From the NCBI GenBank assembly GCA_050486405.1, contig JBJHDF010000003.1, forward strand, positions 135,280 through 199,279: DNA of 64,000 bases. Direction: 5' to 3'. Position numbers and translations under genes: made by a program. The notes below the pieces were generated by a model. The model ran no database searches. It worked only from the letters and a program-made list of their open reading frames with translations, and had not been told where the DNA came from. The stretch's first letter is position 1. Every line of letters begins with the position of its first letter. Positions 9,201-15,389 of this stretch are shown here, piece by piece. This stretch comes from JBJHDF01 sp050486405 (GTDB lineage: Bacteria; Pseudomonadota; Gammaproteobacteria; Pseudomonadales; Cellvibrionaceae).

Positions 9201-9391
9201 ATGGTACCGCTACCGCCGGTCACCTGGCCGCCTTCGGGCAGGGCCAGCACCGGTGAGGCACCCAGGGCGCCGGTCAGCGCCATGGCGAGGGCCAGGGTGC
9301 GTTTTCGGCAGGGCTTGAAGGATTTGTCGGCTGAAGCTGACCGCCGGGCGGAAATGCTGGGAGACACAACTTTGCGGGAATTCTTGTTCAT
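3221..9391 (-). CDS. TpsA exoprotein: filamentous-haemagglutinin-type adhesin with GLUG and MBG repeats and a C-terminal OmpA-like domain
   Basis: A 2056-residue secreted adhesin. The ATG at 9391 is preceded by GAGG and begins MNKNSRKVVSPS; a frame reaching 9493 adds no signal. The order is: long signal region (about 1-52, ending ASPVLA), TPS/haemagglutination-activity domain (about 55-330, with GTIEYNGRTLTI, GQLDANGRVFLINPNGVLFG near 131), a beta-helical stretch, three long modules (about 500-1445) with some sixteen GLUG repeats of the form GGLVGxNxGxIxxSYATGxVTG, MBG/YDG-type Ig-like repeats (about 1450-1870), and an OmpA/MotB-type domain (about 1945-2056: LFDINQDHVKPEY, EGHTDSTGSDAINIPLSRDRA). 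The conserved Asp and Arg of peptidoglycan-binding OmpA domains are present. The partner TpsB follows 67 bases downstream. An OmpA domain at the end of a TpsA protein is unusual; see findings. Confidence 0.93.
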   Translation of the reverse strand: MNKNSRKVVSPSISARRSASADKSFKPCRKRTLALAMALTGALGASPVLALPEGGQVTGGSGTIEYNGRTLTIEQLSHLLSIDWQSFNIGPDGRVTFNQPSLDSIALNRVLGSDGSRIMGQLDANGRVFLINPNGVLFGEGASVDVGGLVASTLNLSNEDFHNGVYRFQGNGNPGDVTNLGRITAADGGAVALLGGRVSNQGVIQARLGSVALAAGNAVTLDFAGDGLLSVHIDEGVAGALVDNGHLIQADGGRVLMNAWASDALLETVVNNTGVIQARTLVEREGTIELLGSFEGGTVNVSGTLDASAPNGGDGGFIDTSGAIVKINSDLTVTTAAPQGQTGLWLIDPTNIEISYDPLGADDDISHVHTQTLQNNLATSNMLVQTVAAGGQAGNITVVDPIVWGSGNTLTLQAHNNININDYIHAPNGGLSLNAQGGISTGAEGHINVGTFTLINGNWSQVGATLPTFIARDFRLEGGTFTRATGGAGTGGSPWQITDIYGLQGLATTLGSAVLVNDIDASGTANWYTGNEGFVPIGNDPDNYTGSFDGAGFAIDGLTINRPGEDFVGLFGLVGPGADITSVGLTQVAITGRDLVGGLAGASEGSISNSYATGVVTGSTAGGVVPGAGGLVGGNTGVISNSYATATVTGEDAVGGLVGFNLGGSINTSYATGSVTGDEAVGGLVGANIGVITTSYATGDVTGVVNAGGLVGFNDGAVSNSYWDGFTTGMGATGMGGGIGAFAATQVNGEWGAVGVDAYNEATYTDLDFTNDWFISEGHSRPMLRAFLDGGNISNLYQLQGMAANLGGTYVLTGNIDASATASTDNADVWGGRGFAPVGVDGDAFTGSLDGQGFVINGLSINRSDQNYIGLFGSTGDASITGVGLTGVNISGASFVGGLAGTLGSGGSITQSYTTGSVTGEAGGQAVGGLVGVSSGDISVSYAEVAVDAGFQMGGLVGRNHGTISHTYATGPVTSEDEIVGGLVGGNLGTIEYSYATGSVTGDERVGGLVGENTATGTIVNAYASGEVTANDDFGGLVGDNAGSLTDAYWDEFTTGVAGATGVNTGTITDVDSVNGDWGDAGVDAYNEASYSFDFGNDWFIAEGFSRPMLRAFLDGGNISNLYQLQGMAANLDGSYVLTGDIDASASISSVLQGLSGNYSDVWGGLGFAPVGITGDAFTGTLNGQGFTINELGINRPLWDRVGLFGSLDGATVSNLTLDSSIVVGGVGVGTLAGWTDSTTLISQVHVVTGQVAGFSAVGGLVGGQQSGTIELSSAHGAVTADSEFAGGLVGSIGGVVNQSYTTADVSGNLYVGGLAGSLEIGGQINQSYAVGDVTGQEAVGGLLGWLLDGSVTHSYSLGEVDGAVNEGGLIGARDGGTTVTASYWLTDGNVGLDGVGSGEQTGVVGLDGEDFSDPASFVGWNLATEGGTGAVWRIYEGLSAPLLRAFLTEIDVIAYDDHKVFDGAAYAGPHNPTEGGTGAGVRYGNNYAEFLAVFGEDGVPYSSDAINTANLRYDGDSQGAINAGVYDITPATLWSNQQGYDIVAVDGVLTITAMPVVIDLTVSINDASKVYGDPDPAFTWNITSGTPAPGDSLTGTLTRQPGEDVGTYAITGTITGALAGPNYDVTLNNGVFTITPRPITISIADLEKLYGDADPELAWAITSGSLAFGHTIDANLSRAPGEDVGDYAITGTFGGPVNSANYDLVVNDGVLSIVPRSLTITIDDLQRMYGHPDPEFTWSVTDGSLAPGDELAGTLSREPGENVGTYAITGELAEALNGGNYQLTINNGTLSITPAPLIVRAEDLATYWNLLPAEYQVAIIGLLRGDTADEVLTGGTVVTNLTSPLPGEYTLTPTGYQLASINYELILEPGTLTLLSSHPGPRYPEALTSTQLPARESHGRVNRSSIYEGRPLLTPDVPEIVLRVAGDGINVSLYTLTTLGISVLELPAPVLFDINQDHVKPEYQEMLREFVERLREFPEVTLTVEGHTDSTGSDAINIPLSRDRAYAVAGWLIYLGVEPSRLSTVGLIDRHPAASNETREGRTLNRRSEVKLDDE
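4000..4745 (-). repeat. Tandem MBG-type Ig-like repeats inside tpsA (about 80 residues each)
   Basis: Three close copies share the pattern YGDPDPxFTW - SGTxAPGDxLxGTLxRxPGEDVGTYAITG - NYxLxxNNGxxxITP at intervals of about 237-240 bases. A fourth, diverged copy follows (starting ATYWNLLPAEYQ) and a related YDG-like unit precedes them. Repeats of this type usually form a stalk. Confidence 0.8.
5050..7895 (-). repeat. Three long GLUG-containing modules inside tpsA
   Basis: Each module opens with a (L)YxLQGxAxxLxxxYVLxxxIDAS segment, then FAPVG-x-DxFTGxLDGxGFxIxxLxINR, VGLFG, and five or six GLUG repeats, and closes with YWDxFTTG and a segment ending WFIxEGxSRPMLRAFLDGGNIS. Modules begin near plus-strand 7890, 7010 and 6040 and read leftward, which suggests intragenic duplication. 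Confidence 0.8.
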
Positions 9392-9483
9392 GGCAACCTC
9401 TACCTTGAAGCGCAATCTGGACAGCACACAACGGCGGGCAAGCAAACAGCCCACCCTGTGCCGTATACTGTGGGGCCTCGTTC

Positions 9484-9531
9484 GCGCCAACAACCACTAT
9501 CGGTCAATAACCAAAACAACAATGTTGGCGC
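9484..9531. repeat. Separated inverted repeat in the tpsA/nudJ divergent control region
   Basis: GCGCCAACA (9484-9492) and TGTTGGCGC (9523-9531) are perfect 9-base inverted arms separated by 30 bases; a further GCGCC lies at 9542-9546. The right arm overlaps the putative -35 of the rightward promoter, so this could be an operator. The whole 9392-9694 interval (303 bases) holds no gene and is more AT-rich than its neighbours. Confidence 0.4.
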
Positions 9532-9552
9532 AAACAAATTAGCGCCTATTAT
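9525..9552 (+). promoter_or_regulatory. Putative sigma70 promoter for nudJ-mnmA
   Basis: TTGGCG (9525-9530), a 16-base spacer, TATTAT (9547-9552). This would give a leader of roughly 135 bases before the nudJ ATG. It overlaps the leftward promoter. Confidence 0.4.
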
Positions 9553-9578
9553 AAGCAGATATCAACACCCCTTGTCAG
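9548..9578 (-). promoter_or_regulatory. Putative sigma70 promoter for the tpsA-tpsB operon
   Basis: On the minus strand a perfect TATAAT (plus 9553-9548) is preceded by CTGACA (plus 9578-9573) with a 19-base spacer, slightly long. Predicted leader of about 150 bases to the tpsA ATG at 9391. Confidence 0.4.
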
Positions 9579-9694
9579 TCCCCGACTTGCGGGATTACGC
9601 GGGAATTGACGCTTATTTCAACATTGCATCAAAATATTCTTTTTTTTGCGAAGAAACTCACCGTGGATTCACATTTATTGCCGAGAAACTCACC

Positions 9695-10141
9695 ATGACC
9701 TGGCCACCCCGTATAACCGTCGCTTCTGTCATCGAGCAGGACGGCCGCTTTCTGCTGGTACACGAAGTCTCCGACGGCCGTCAGGTGTACAACCAGCCCG
9801 CCGGCCACCTGGAGCCCGGCGAAAGCCTGGTGGAGGCCGCCGTGCGCGAGACTCTGGAAGAGACTGGCTGGAGCGTAAAACCCGTCGCCACCCTGGGCAT
9901 CCGCCTCTACCAGTCCCCCAATAACGGTATCACCTACCTGCGCACTACGCTGGTCGCCGAACCCCTGGAGCACGACCCCCGGCGTCCCCTGGACGCGGAC
10001 ATCATCGCGCCGGTCTGGCTCAGCCACGGGGAAATACTGGCCCGGCGTGAGCAGTTGCGCAGCCCCATGGTGCTGCAGGTGGTGGAGGAATACCTGGCCG
10101 GCGTGCGCTACCCGCTGGAGGTCGTGGACCCCGGCAGGTAG
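9695..10141 (+). CDS. nudJ: Nudix phosphohydrolase, NudJ type
   Basis: A 148-residue cytoplasmic Nudix hydrolase. The Nudix box is complete: GHLEPGESLVEAAVRETLEETGW (GX5EX7REUXEEXGU). In E. coli NudJ acts on hydroxymethylpyrimidine pyrophosphate and nucleoside di/triphosphates; that specificity is transferred from the family and the conserved position directly upstream of mnmA. The ATG at 9695 starts MTWPPRITVASVIEQDGRF, which matches the usual family N-terminus. The same frame is open further left, but those residues are not Nudix-like and come from the AT-rich control region. The gap to mnmA is 35 bases, consistent with one transcript. Confidence 0.9.
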   Translation: MTWPPRITVASVIEQDGRFLLVHEVSDGRQVYNQPAGHLEPGESLVEAAVRETLEETGWSVKPVATLGIRLYQSPNNGITYLRTTLVAEPLEHDPRRPLDADIIAPVWLSHGEILARREQLRSPMVLQVVEEYLAGVRYPLEVVDPGR

Positions 10142-10176
10142 AATGGCGCCCCACTCAAGCCAAAGCCCGTATTGCC

Positions 10177-11271
10177 ATGTCTGAAAAGGCCCGTGTCATC
10201 GTCGGCATGTCCGGCGGCGTCGACTCCTCGGTCACTGCCCTGCTGCTGCAGGAGCAGGGCTACCGGGTGGAAGGGCTGTTCATGAAAAACTGGGACGAGG
10301 ACGACGGCACCGAGTACTGCACCGCCAAAGCCGATCTGGCGGACGCCGAGGGCGTGTGCCGGAAGCTGGGCATCCGCCTGCACACCGCCAACTTTGCCGC
10401 CGAGTACTGGGACAATGTGTTCGAGCACTTTCTGGCGGAATACAGAGCCGGGCGCACGCCCAACCCGGACATCCTCTGCAACCGGGAAATCAAGTTCAAG
10501 GTCTTTCTGGAATACGCCCGGGTACTGGGCGCGGACCTGATCGCCACCGGGCATTACGCCCGCACCGCCGGGCGGGATGGTCGCACCCTGCTGCTCAAGG
10601 GGCTGGATGCCAACAAGGACCAGAGTTACTTCCTGCACGCGGTGGGCGAAACGGAGTTTGCGCGCACGCTTTTTCCCCTGGGCGAGCTGGAAAAACCCGA
10701 GGTGCGGCGCATCGCCGAAGCGCACGACCTAGTCACCCACGACAAGAAAGACAGCACCGGCATCTGCTTTATCGGCGAACGCCGCTTCCGGGATTTTCTG
10801 CAGCAGTATCTGCCGGCACAACCCGGCCCCGTGGAAACCGCAGAAGGCGAGATCATTGGCGAGCACAGTGGTCTGATGTATTACACCATGGGCCAGCGCC
10901 AGGGTCTGGGCATCGGCGGCGTGCGCGGTGCCGACGAAGCGCCCTGGTTTGTGGCCGGCAAGGATCTGGCGCGCAATGTGCTCACCGTGGTGCAGGGCAC
11001 TGACCACCCGCTGCTGTTCAACGACGGCCTGGACGCTGGGCAGATCCACTGGATTAACGGCGCAGCGCCGGCGCAGAGTTTTCGCTGCCGCGCCAAGACC
11101 CGCTACCGCCAACCAGACCAGGACTGCGAAGTGACCCTGCAGGGCGACCGGTTGCGGGTGCTGTTCGACCAGCCGCAGCGGGCCATCACCCCGGGGCAGT
11201 CCGTGGTCTTTTACCAGGGCGAGGTGTGCCTGGGCGGCGCCGTGATCGAAGCCGCATTCAACAGGCAATAA
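10177..11271 (+). CDS. mnmA: tRNA-specific 2-thiouridylase MnmA
   Basis: A 364-residue enzyme that uses ATP and sulfur relayed from IscS/TusE to make 2-thiouridine at the wobble position of tRNA Lys, Glu and Gln. The PP-loop GMSGGVDSS is at residues 10-18. The two catalytic cysteines are visible at about C101 (NPDILCNREIKF) and C197 (STGICFIGERRF), and the ATGHYAR and NKDQSYFLHAV motifs are intact. The C-terminal beta-barrel domain is present (VFYQGEVCLGGAVIE). Length is normal. It lies second in the conserved nudJ-mnmA-hflD-purB cluster. Confidence 0.97.
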   Translation: MSEKARVIVGMSGGVDSSVTALLLQEQGYRVEGLFMKNWDEDDGTEYCTAKADLADAEGVCRKLGIRLHTANFAAEYWDNVFEHFLAEYRAGRTPNPDILCNREIKFKVFLEYARVLGADLIATGHYARTAGRDGRTLLLKGLDANKDQSYFLHAVGETEFARTLFPLGELEKPEVRRIAEAHDLVTHDKKDSTGICFIGERRFRDFLQQYLPAQPGPVETAEGEIIGEHSGLMYYTMGQRQGLGIGGVRGADEAPWFVAGKDLARNVLTVVQGTDHPLLFNDGLDAGQIHWINGAAPAQSFRCRAKTRYRQPDQDCEVTLQGDRLRVLFDQPQRAITPGQSVVFYQGEVCLGGAVIEAAFNRQ

Positions 11272-11301
11272 TCAACAGGCATTATAGAGGTGACTGCAAG
11301 C

Positions 11302-11949
11302 GTGAGTGACAAGTGGGAAAATATCGGCATCGCCCTGGGCGGCATCTTTCAGGCCGCCACCCTGGTGGACCAACTGGCGCGCACCGGCTATGTGTCCACC
11401 GATCACTATCGCTGCAGCATCGAGAGCCTGTTCCAGTTTGACCCGCCCAGCACGCGGGATGTCTACGGCAACAACCTGAGCAATCTCAACCTGGGTCTGA
11501 GCGCACTGCGCGACGCCCTGGTGCAAGGCAACCGCGTTCAGCCCGAACCCCTGCGCTACAGCCTGGGGATTCTTTTCCTGCAGAAGAAACTCAGCGGCCG
11601 CAAGGACATGATGGGCGTTATCGGCAGCCGACTGCAGCAGGCGGCCAAGCAGGCCGAACACTTTGGCAACAGCCTGCATGACAACGTCATCGGCAATATC
11701 GGCGATCTTTACGGCGAAACCATCAGCACCTTCCGCTTTCGCATCCAGGTGACCGGTGACAGCGGCTATCTGCAACAGCCGCGCATCGCCGCCCAGGTGC
11801 GCGCCCTGCTGCTGACCGGCATCCGCGCCGCCATTCTCTGGCGCCAGGTGGGCGGCAACCGCTGGCAGCTGGTGTTCGGGCGCAAGCGCATTCTGGCTGC
11901 GGTGGAAAAGCTGCTGGCGGAAGCGGGGAAACCTGACGGCCCCAGGTAA
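11302..11949 (+). CDS. hflD: HflD family protein
   Basis: A 215-residue HflD (YcfC) protein. In E. coli it associates with the membrane and binds phage lambda CII, affecting lysogeny; its native role is unclear. The family opening is present (WENIGIALGGIFQAATLVDQLARTG), as is the central SDxYGxNLSNLNLGLSALRD-type segment. I place the start at GTG 11302 because GAGGTGA (11287-11293) lies eight bases before it and MSDKWENIGIAL aligns with the E. coli N-terminus; GTG 11290 in the same frame is inside that ribosome binding site. The position between mnmA and purB is conserved in gammaproteobacteria. Confidence 0.93.
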   Translation: MSDKWENIGIALGGIFQAATLVDQLARTGYVSTDHYRCSIESLFQFDPPSTRDVYGNNLSNLNLGLSALRDALVQGNRVQPEPLRYSLGILFLQKKLSGRKDMMGVIGSRLQQAAKQAEHFGNSLHDNVIGNIGDLYGETISTFRFRIQVTGDSGYLQQPRIAAQVRALLLTGIRAAILWRQVGGNRWQLVFGRKRILAAVEKLLAEAGKPDGPR

Positions 11950-11970
11950 TTTCATTACAATAACGGACCT

Positions 11971-12142
11971 CCCCCTCCGCGTAGCGGAGGGGGCCGGGGG
12001 GAGGATATGGTGCAACTTGGCACTCCCCTCCCCGGCCCTCCCCTCAAAGAGGGGAGGGAGAAGCCGCCCGGGAACCCCTCCCCTCAAAGAAGGGAGGGAG
12101 AAGCCGCCCGGGACCCCCTCCCCTCGAAGAGGGGAGGGGGTC
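11971..12142. repeat. Cluster of GC-rich hairpins and direct repeats between hflD and purB
   Basis: Four inverted repeats are packed in the 221-base gap. A 10-bp stem with a 3-base loop lies at 11971-11993 (CCCCCTCCGC/GCGGAGGGGG). A perfect 10-bp stem with an AAA loop lies at 12036-12058. A one-mismatch copy lies at about 12076-12098. A perfect 14-bp stem with a GAA loop lies at 12112-12142. The last three are tandem copies of a roughly 40-base unit joined by GAGAAGCCGCCCGGGA. They may attenuate read-through into purB or be a mobile palindromic element; no T tract follows, so they are not classical terminators. Confidence 0.75.
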
Positions 12143-12170
12143 GTCATTCAGCAACTACCAAGAGAACCCC

Positions 12171-13553
12171 ATGGAAGCCACCCGCTTTGCCCAGCTCAGC
12201 CCCCTCAACGCCCTGTCACCCATCGACGGCCGTTACGGCAGCAAAACCCAGGCCCTGCGCGGCATTTTCAGTGAATACGGCCTGATCCGCTGCCGCGTGG
12301 AAGTGGAGGTGCGCTGGCTGCAGCAGCTCAGCAAGCACCCGGGCATTGCCGAAGTGCCACCGTTCAGCAAGGCCACCAACGCCCTGCTGGACGATATCGT
12401 AGACACCTTTGGCGAGGAACAGGCCCAGGCCATCAAGGATATCGAGCGCACCACCAACCACGACGTCAAGGCGGTGGAGTACTTCCTGAAAAACTGCTTT
12501 GCCGGCAACGCCGAGCTGGAAGCGGTGCTGGAGTTCGTGCACTTTGCCTGCACCAGCGAGGACATCAACAACCTGTCCCACGCCCTGATGCTCAAGGCCG
12601 GACGCGCCGCGCTACTGGCCGAGGCCGGCACGGTGGTGGACGCCATCGCGCAACTGGCCCGGGAACACGCCAGTGAACCCATGCTGTCGCGCACCCACGG
12701 CCAGACCGCCTCCCCCACCACCGTGGGCAAGGAAATGGCCAACGTCGCCGCACGTCTGCGCCGCCAGTTGCAACAGATCGAAAGCGTGGAGCTGCTGGGC
12801 AAAATCAACGGCGCCGTGGGCAACTACAACGCGCACCTGTCCGCCTACCCGGATGTGGACTGGGAAGCCAACGCCCGGGATTTCGTGCAGAGCCTGGGGC
12901 TCACTTTCAACCCCTACACCACACAGATCGAACCCCACGACTATATCGCCGAGCTGTTCGATGCCATCGCCCGTTTCAATACCATCCTGATCGACTTTGA
13001 CCGCGATGTCTGGGGCTATATTTCCCTGGGTTACTTCAAGCAGAAAACCGTGGCCGGCGAAGTGGGCTCTTCCACCATGCCGCACAAGGTCAACCCCATT
13101 GATTTCGAAAATTCCGAAGGCAACCTGGGCATCGCCAATGCGCTGTTCACCCACCTGGCGCAGAAGCTGCCCATTTCCCGCTGGCAGCGCGACCTCACCG
13201 ACTCCACGGTGCTGCGCAATATGGGTGTCGGCTTTGGCTACAGTCTGATTGCCTACGCCGCCACCCTGAAAGGCATCGGCAAGCTGGAAATCAATCGCGC
13301 GCGCCTGGCCGAGGATCTGGACAATGCCTGGGAGGTGCTGGCCGAACCCATCCAGACCATCATGCGCCGCTACAACGTGCCCGAGCCCTATGAAAAACTC
13401 AAGGCGCTGACCCGCGGCCAGAGCATCACCCGGCAGGTGCTGGCGGAATTTGTGGAAACCCTGGAGATCCCGGAACACGCCAAGCAGACCATCCGCGATC
13501 TGACGCCGGCCAAGTACACCGGCAATGCCGAGGAGCAGGCGAAAAGAATCTGA
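12171..13553 (+). CDS. purB: Adenylosuccinate lyase PurB
   Basis: A 460-residue fumarase/aspartase-superfamily enzyme acting twice in purine synthesis: SAICAR to AICAR, and adenylosuccinate to AMP. The superfamily signature GSSTMPHKVNPIDFEN is present, with the catalytic serine loop at about S300-S301. The substrate motifs TTNHDVKAVEYF, HFACTSEDINN and SRTHGQTASPTT are also intact, and the E. coli-type N-terminus (LSALSPIDGRYG-like: LNALSPIDGRYGSKT) follows the ATG. The only ribosome binding site is a weak AAGAGA. purH and purD lie 43 kb to the right in this window. Confidence 0.97.
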   Translation: MEATRFAQLSPLNALSPIDGRYGSKTQALRGIFSEYGLIRCRVEVEVRWLQQLSKHPGIAEVPPFSKATNALLDDIVDTFGEEQAQAIKDIERTTNHDVKAVEYFLKNCFAGNAELEAVLEFVHFACTSEDINNLSHALMLKAGRAALLAEAGTVVDAIAQLAREHASEPMLSRTHGQTASPTTVGKEMANVAARLRRQLQQIESVELLGKINGAVGNYNAHLSAYPDVDWEANARDFVQSLGLTFNPYTTQIEPHDYIAELFDAIARFNTILIDFDRDVWGYISLGYFKQKTVAGEVGSSTMPHKVNPIDFENSEGNLGIANALFTHLAQKLPISRWQRDLTDSTVLRNMGVGFGYSLIAYAATLKGIGKLEINRARLAEDLDNAWEVLAEPIQTIMRRYNVPEPYEKLKALTRGQSITRQVLAEFVETLEIPEHAKQTIRDLTPAKYTGNAEEQAKRI

Positions 13554-13560
13554 TCCCCCC

Positions 13561-13586
13561 ACCCTCCCCCACAAGTGGGGGAGGGT
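13561..13586. repeat. GC-rich hairpin after purB
   Basis: A perfect 12-bp stem with a 2-base loop: ACCCTCCCCCAC (13561-13572) and GTGGGGGAGGGT (13575-13586). It belongs to the same CCCTCCC/GGGAGGG family as the hairpins before purB. No clear T tract follows, so it may act as a weak terminator or mRNA 3'-end stabiliser. Confidence 0.65.
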
Positions 13587-13661
13587 GCGGCTCTTGCATT
13601 TAAACCGGTTTCGGTATAGCTTGGAGGTGGTGTACAGAAAGGCTGAAAAGGAGGTCAGCAA

Positions 13662-13928
13662 ATGCCCACTATTTCCATGTTTTATGGGCTAATTATCCGG
13701 ATGTACTACGCGCCCAGAAAGCACCCGCCGCCGCACTTTCATGCCTATTATGGCGAATGCAAGGCCACAGTAGACATAAAACGCGGCGAATTGATGCACA
13801 GCAGTCTGCCGCGCAAACAGGAAAAGCTTGTGCTCGCCTGGGCAGAGTTACACCGGGAAGCGTTACTTGCCGACTGGGATCTGGTTATGAAGGGAGAGCA
13901 ACCCTTCAGCATTCCACCGCTGCAGTAA
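13662..13928 (+). CDS. DUF4160 domain protein
   Basis: An 88-residue protein covering a complete DUF4160 domain: MPTISMFYGLIIRMYY, then the family hallmark HPPPHFHAYYGECKATVDI with its clustered Pro and His residues, and LVLAWAELHREALLADW. A perfect AAAGGAGGT ribosome binding site stands eight bases before the ATG. Function is unknown. DUF4160 genes are very often followed by DUF2442 genes, as here (23-base gap), and the pair has been suspected of being a toxin-antitoxin-like module; I know of no firm proof. The pair interrupts the purB-roxA neighbourhood and is preceded by a hairpin, so acquisition by insertion is plausible. Confidence 0.85.
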   Translation: MPTISMFYGLIIRMYYAPRKHPPPHFHAYYGECKATVDIKRGELMHSSLPRKQEKLVLAWAELHREALLADWDLVMKGEQPFSIPPLQ

Positions 13929-13951
13929 TCACAGCAAGAGGATTCAGATTC

Positions 13952-14197
13952 GTGTACCCATCCGTAACTGCCGTGTCTCCTGCTGCCGACTATACTCTCG
14001 TTGTCGAGTTTGAAAACGGCGAGCGAGGCAAACTGGATATGAAACCTTACCTCGGCTTCGGCGTTTTTCAACGCCTGAAGGACTCAGCGGAATTCCGGAA
14101 AGTACATATCGCCTTCGACACCATTGAATGGGAAAGCGGAGTCGACCTGGACCCGGAATTTGTCTATACAAAATCAGAAAAAACCAGAGCAGCCTGA
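13952..14197 (+). CDS. DUF2442 domain protein
   Basis: An 81-residue protein, partner of the preceding DUF4160 gene. Family features are PSVTAVSPAADYTLVVEFENGERGKLDM, PYLGFGVFQRLKDSAEFRKV and TIEWESGVDLDPEFVY. The start is taken as GTG 13952, with AAGAGG about ten bases before it; no ATG fits the domain start, although the frame is open further left through the DUF4160 gene. DUF2442 folds as a small NE0471-like domain in solved structures of the family; the biological role is unknown. Confidence 0.82.
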   Translation: MYPSVTAVSPAADYTLVVEFENGERGKLDMKPYLGFGVFQRLKDSAEFRKVHIAFDTIEWESGVDLDPEFVYTKSEKTRAA

Positions 14198-14213
14198 CAG
14201 CCAAACCCTACTT

Positions 14214-15380
14214 GTGACCGTTCAACCTATTACCCAACTTGGAACAGTATCCATCGCGGATTTCCTGCGCGACTACTGGCAGCAAAAACCCCTGCTGATT
14301 CGCAATGCGTTTCCCGGTTTTCAGTCGCCGCTGGACGGCGATGATCTGGCGGGGCTGGCGCTGGAGGAAACGGTGGAATCGCGGCTGGTGCTGGAGCGCG
14401 ATACCTGGGAGCTGCGCCAGGGGCCTTTCAGCGAAGATACTTTCGCGCAACTGCCCGAATCCCACTGGACGCTGCTGGTGCAGGCCGTGGATCAGTGGGT
14501 GCCGGAAGTTCAGGCGCTGCTCAAGGCCTTTGCCTTTCTGCCCAGTTGGCGCCTGGACGACATCATGGTCAGCTACGCCGCCGATCAGGGCAGCGTCGGC
14601 CCTCACTTCGATTACTACGACGTGTTTCTGCTGCAGGGCCAGGGCAAGCGACGCTGGCGCATCGGCCAGTCGTGCGACGCGCACAGCCCCCGCCTGGACA
14701 ATACGCCCCTGCACATTCTGCGCGATTTTCACACCTGCGACGAATGGCTGCTGGAACCCGGCGACATGCTTTACATTCCTCCCGGCGTGGCCCACTGGGG
14801 TGTGGCCGAGGGCGAATGTATTACCTACTCCGTGGGTTTTCGCGCGCCCGGTTGCGCCGATGTGCTGCTGGAACTGAGTCAGTCCGTGGCCGACACACTG
14901 AATAACGATCAGCGCTACAGCGATCCGGGGCTGACGCCGGTGCAACACCCCGGCGAAATCGACGATGACGCCATCGCCCGGGTGCGCGCAATACTGCAGC
15001 GCGAACTCACCGACGAGCGCATCGCCCGCTGGTTTGGCTGTCATATGAGCGAGCGCAAATACCCGGAGCTGTATCAGCCGGAAGAAGATGCCGACAACAA
15101 CAGCGACGACTGGCTCATCGCCCTCGACCATGGCGCACAACTGGAGCGCCACCCGGCAGCGCGCTTTGCCTATCGCCGCCTCAACGAGACAGAGGCCGAC
15201 CTGTTTGTGGACGGTCAGTGCCTGCCCGCTTGCCTGGAATTGGCCCAGGCACTGTGCGCCACCGGGCTGAATCCGCAACAGCTGCGCACACTTGCCGAAA
15301 ACGACAGAAACGCTGCGGTTATCCGTCAACTGCTGGCCCGGGAAAGCCTGTGGCTGGACGATGGCGCGGACGATGAGTAA
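14214..15380 (+). CDS. roxA: Ribosomal protein uL16 3-hydroxylase RoxA (YcfD), JmjC-type 2-oxoglutarate oxygenase
   Basis: A cupin/JmjC Fe(II)- and 2-oxoglutarate-dependent oxygenase that hydroxylates an arginine of ribosomal protein L16 in E. coli. The iron ligands are seen as GPHFDYYDVF (H131, D133) and GVAHWG (H194). The domain also shows WRLDDIMVSYA, QGKRRWRIG and EPGDMLYIPPG. The C-terminal winged-helix-like half is present (RWFGCHMSERKYPELY) and length (388 residues from GTG 14214) fits the family. An ATG at 14124 in the same frame lies inside the DUF2442 gene and would add unrelated residues, so GTG 14214 is preferred, although no good ribosome binding site precedes it. Confidence 0.92.
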   Translation: MTVQPITQLGTVSIADFLRDYWQQKPLLIRNAFPGFQSPLDGDDLAGLALEETVESRLVLERDTWELRQGPFSEDTFAQLPESHWTLLVQAVDQWVPEVQALLKAFAFLPSWRLDDIMVSYAADQGSVGPHFDYYDVFLLQGQGKRRWRIGQSCDAHSPRLDNTPLHILRDFHTCDEWLLEPGDMLYIPPGVAHWGVAEGECITYSVGFRAPGCADVLLELSQSVADTLNNDQRYSDPGLTPVQHPGEIDDDAIARVRAILQRELTDERIARWFGCHMSERKYPELYQPEEDADNNSDDWLIALDHGAQLERHPAARFAYRRLNETEADLFVDGQCLPACLELAQALCATGLNPQQLRTLAENDRNAAVIRQLLARESLWLDDGADDE

Positions 15381-15389
15381 AAGCAAGCC

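Noticed and set aside
13561..13586. Intrinsic terminator of purB
   Set aside because: The stem is perfect but lacks a following T tract, and its sequence belongs to the dispersed hairpin family, so it is listed as a repeat instead.
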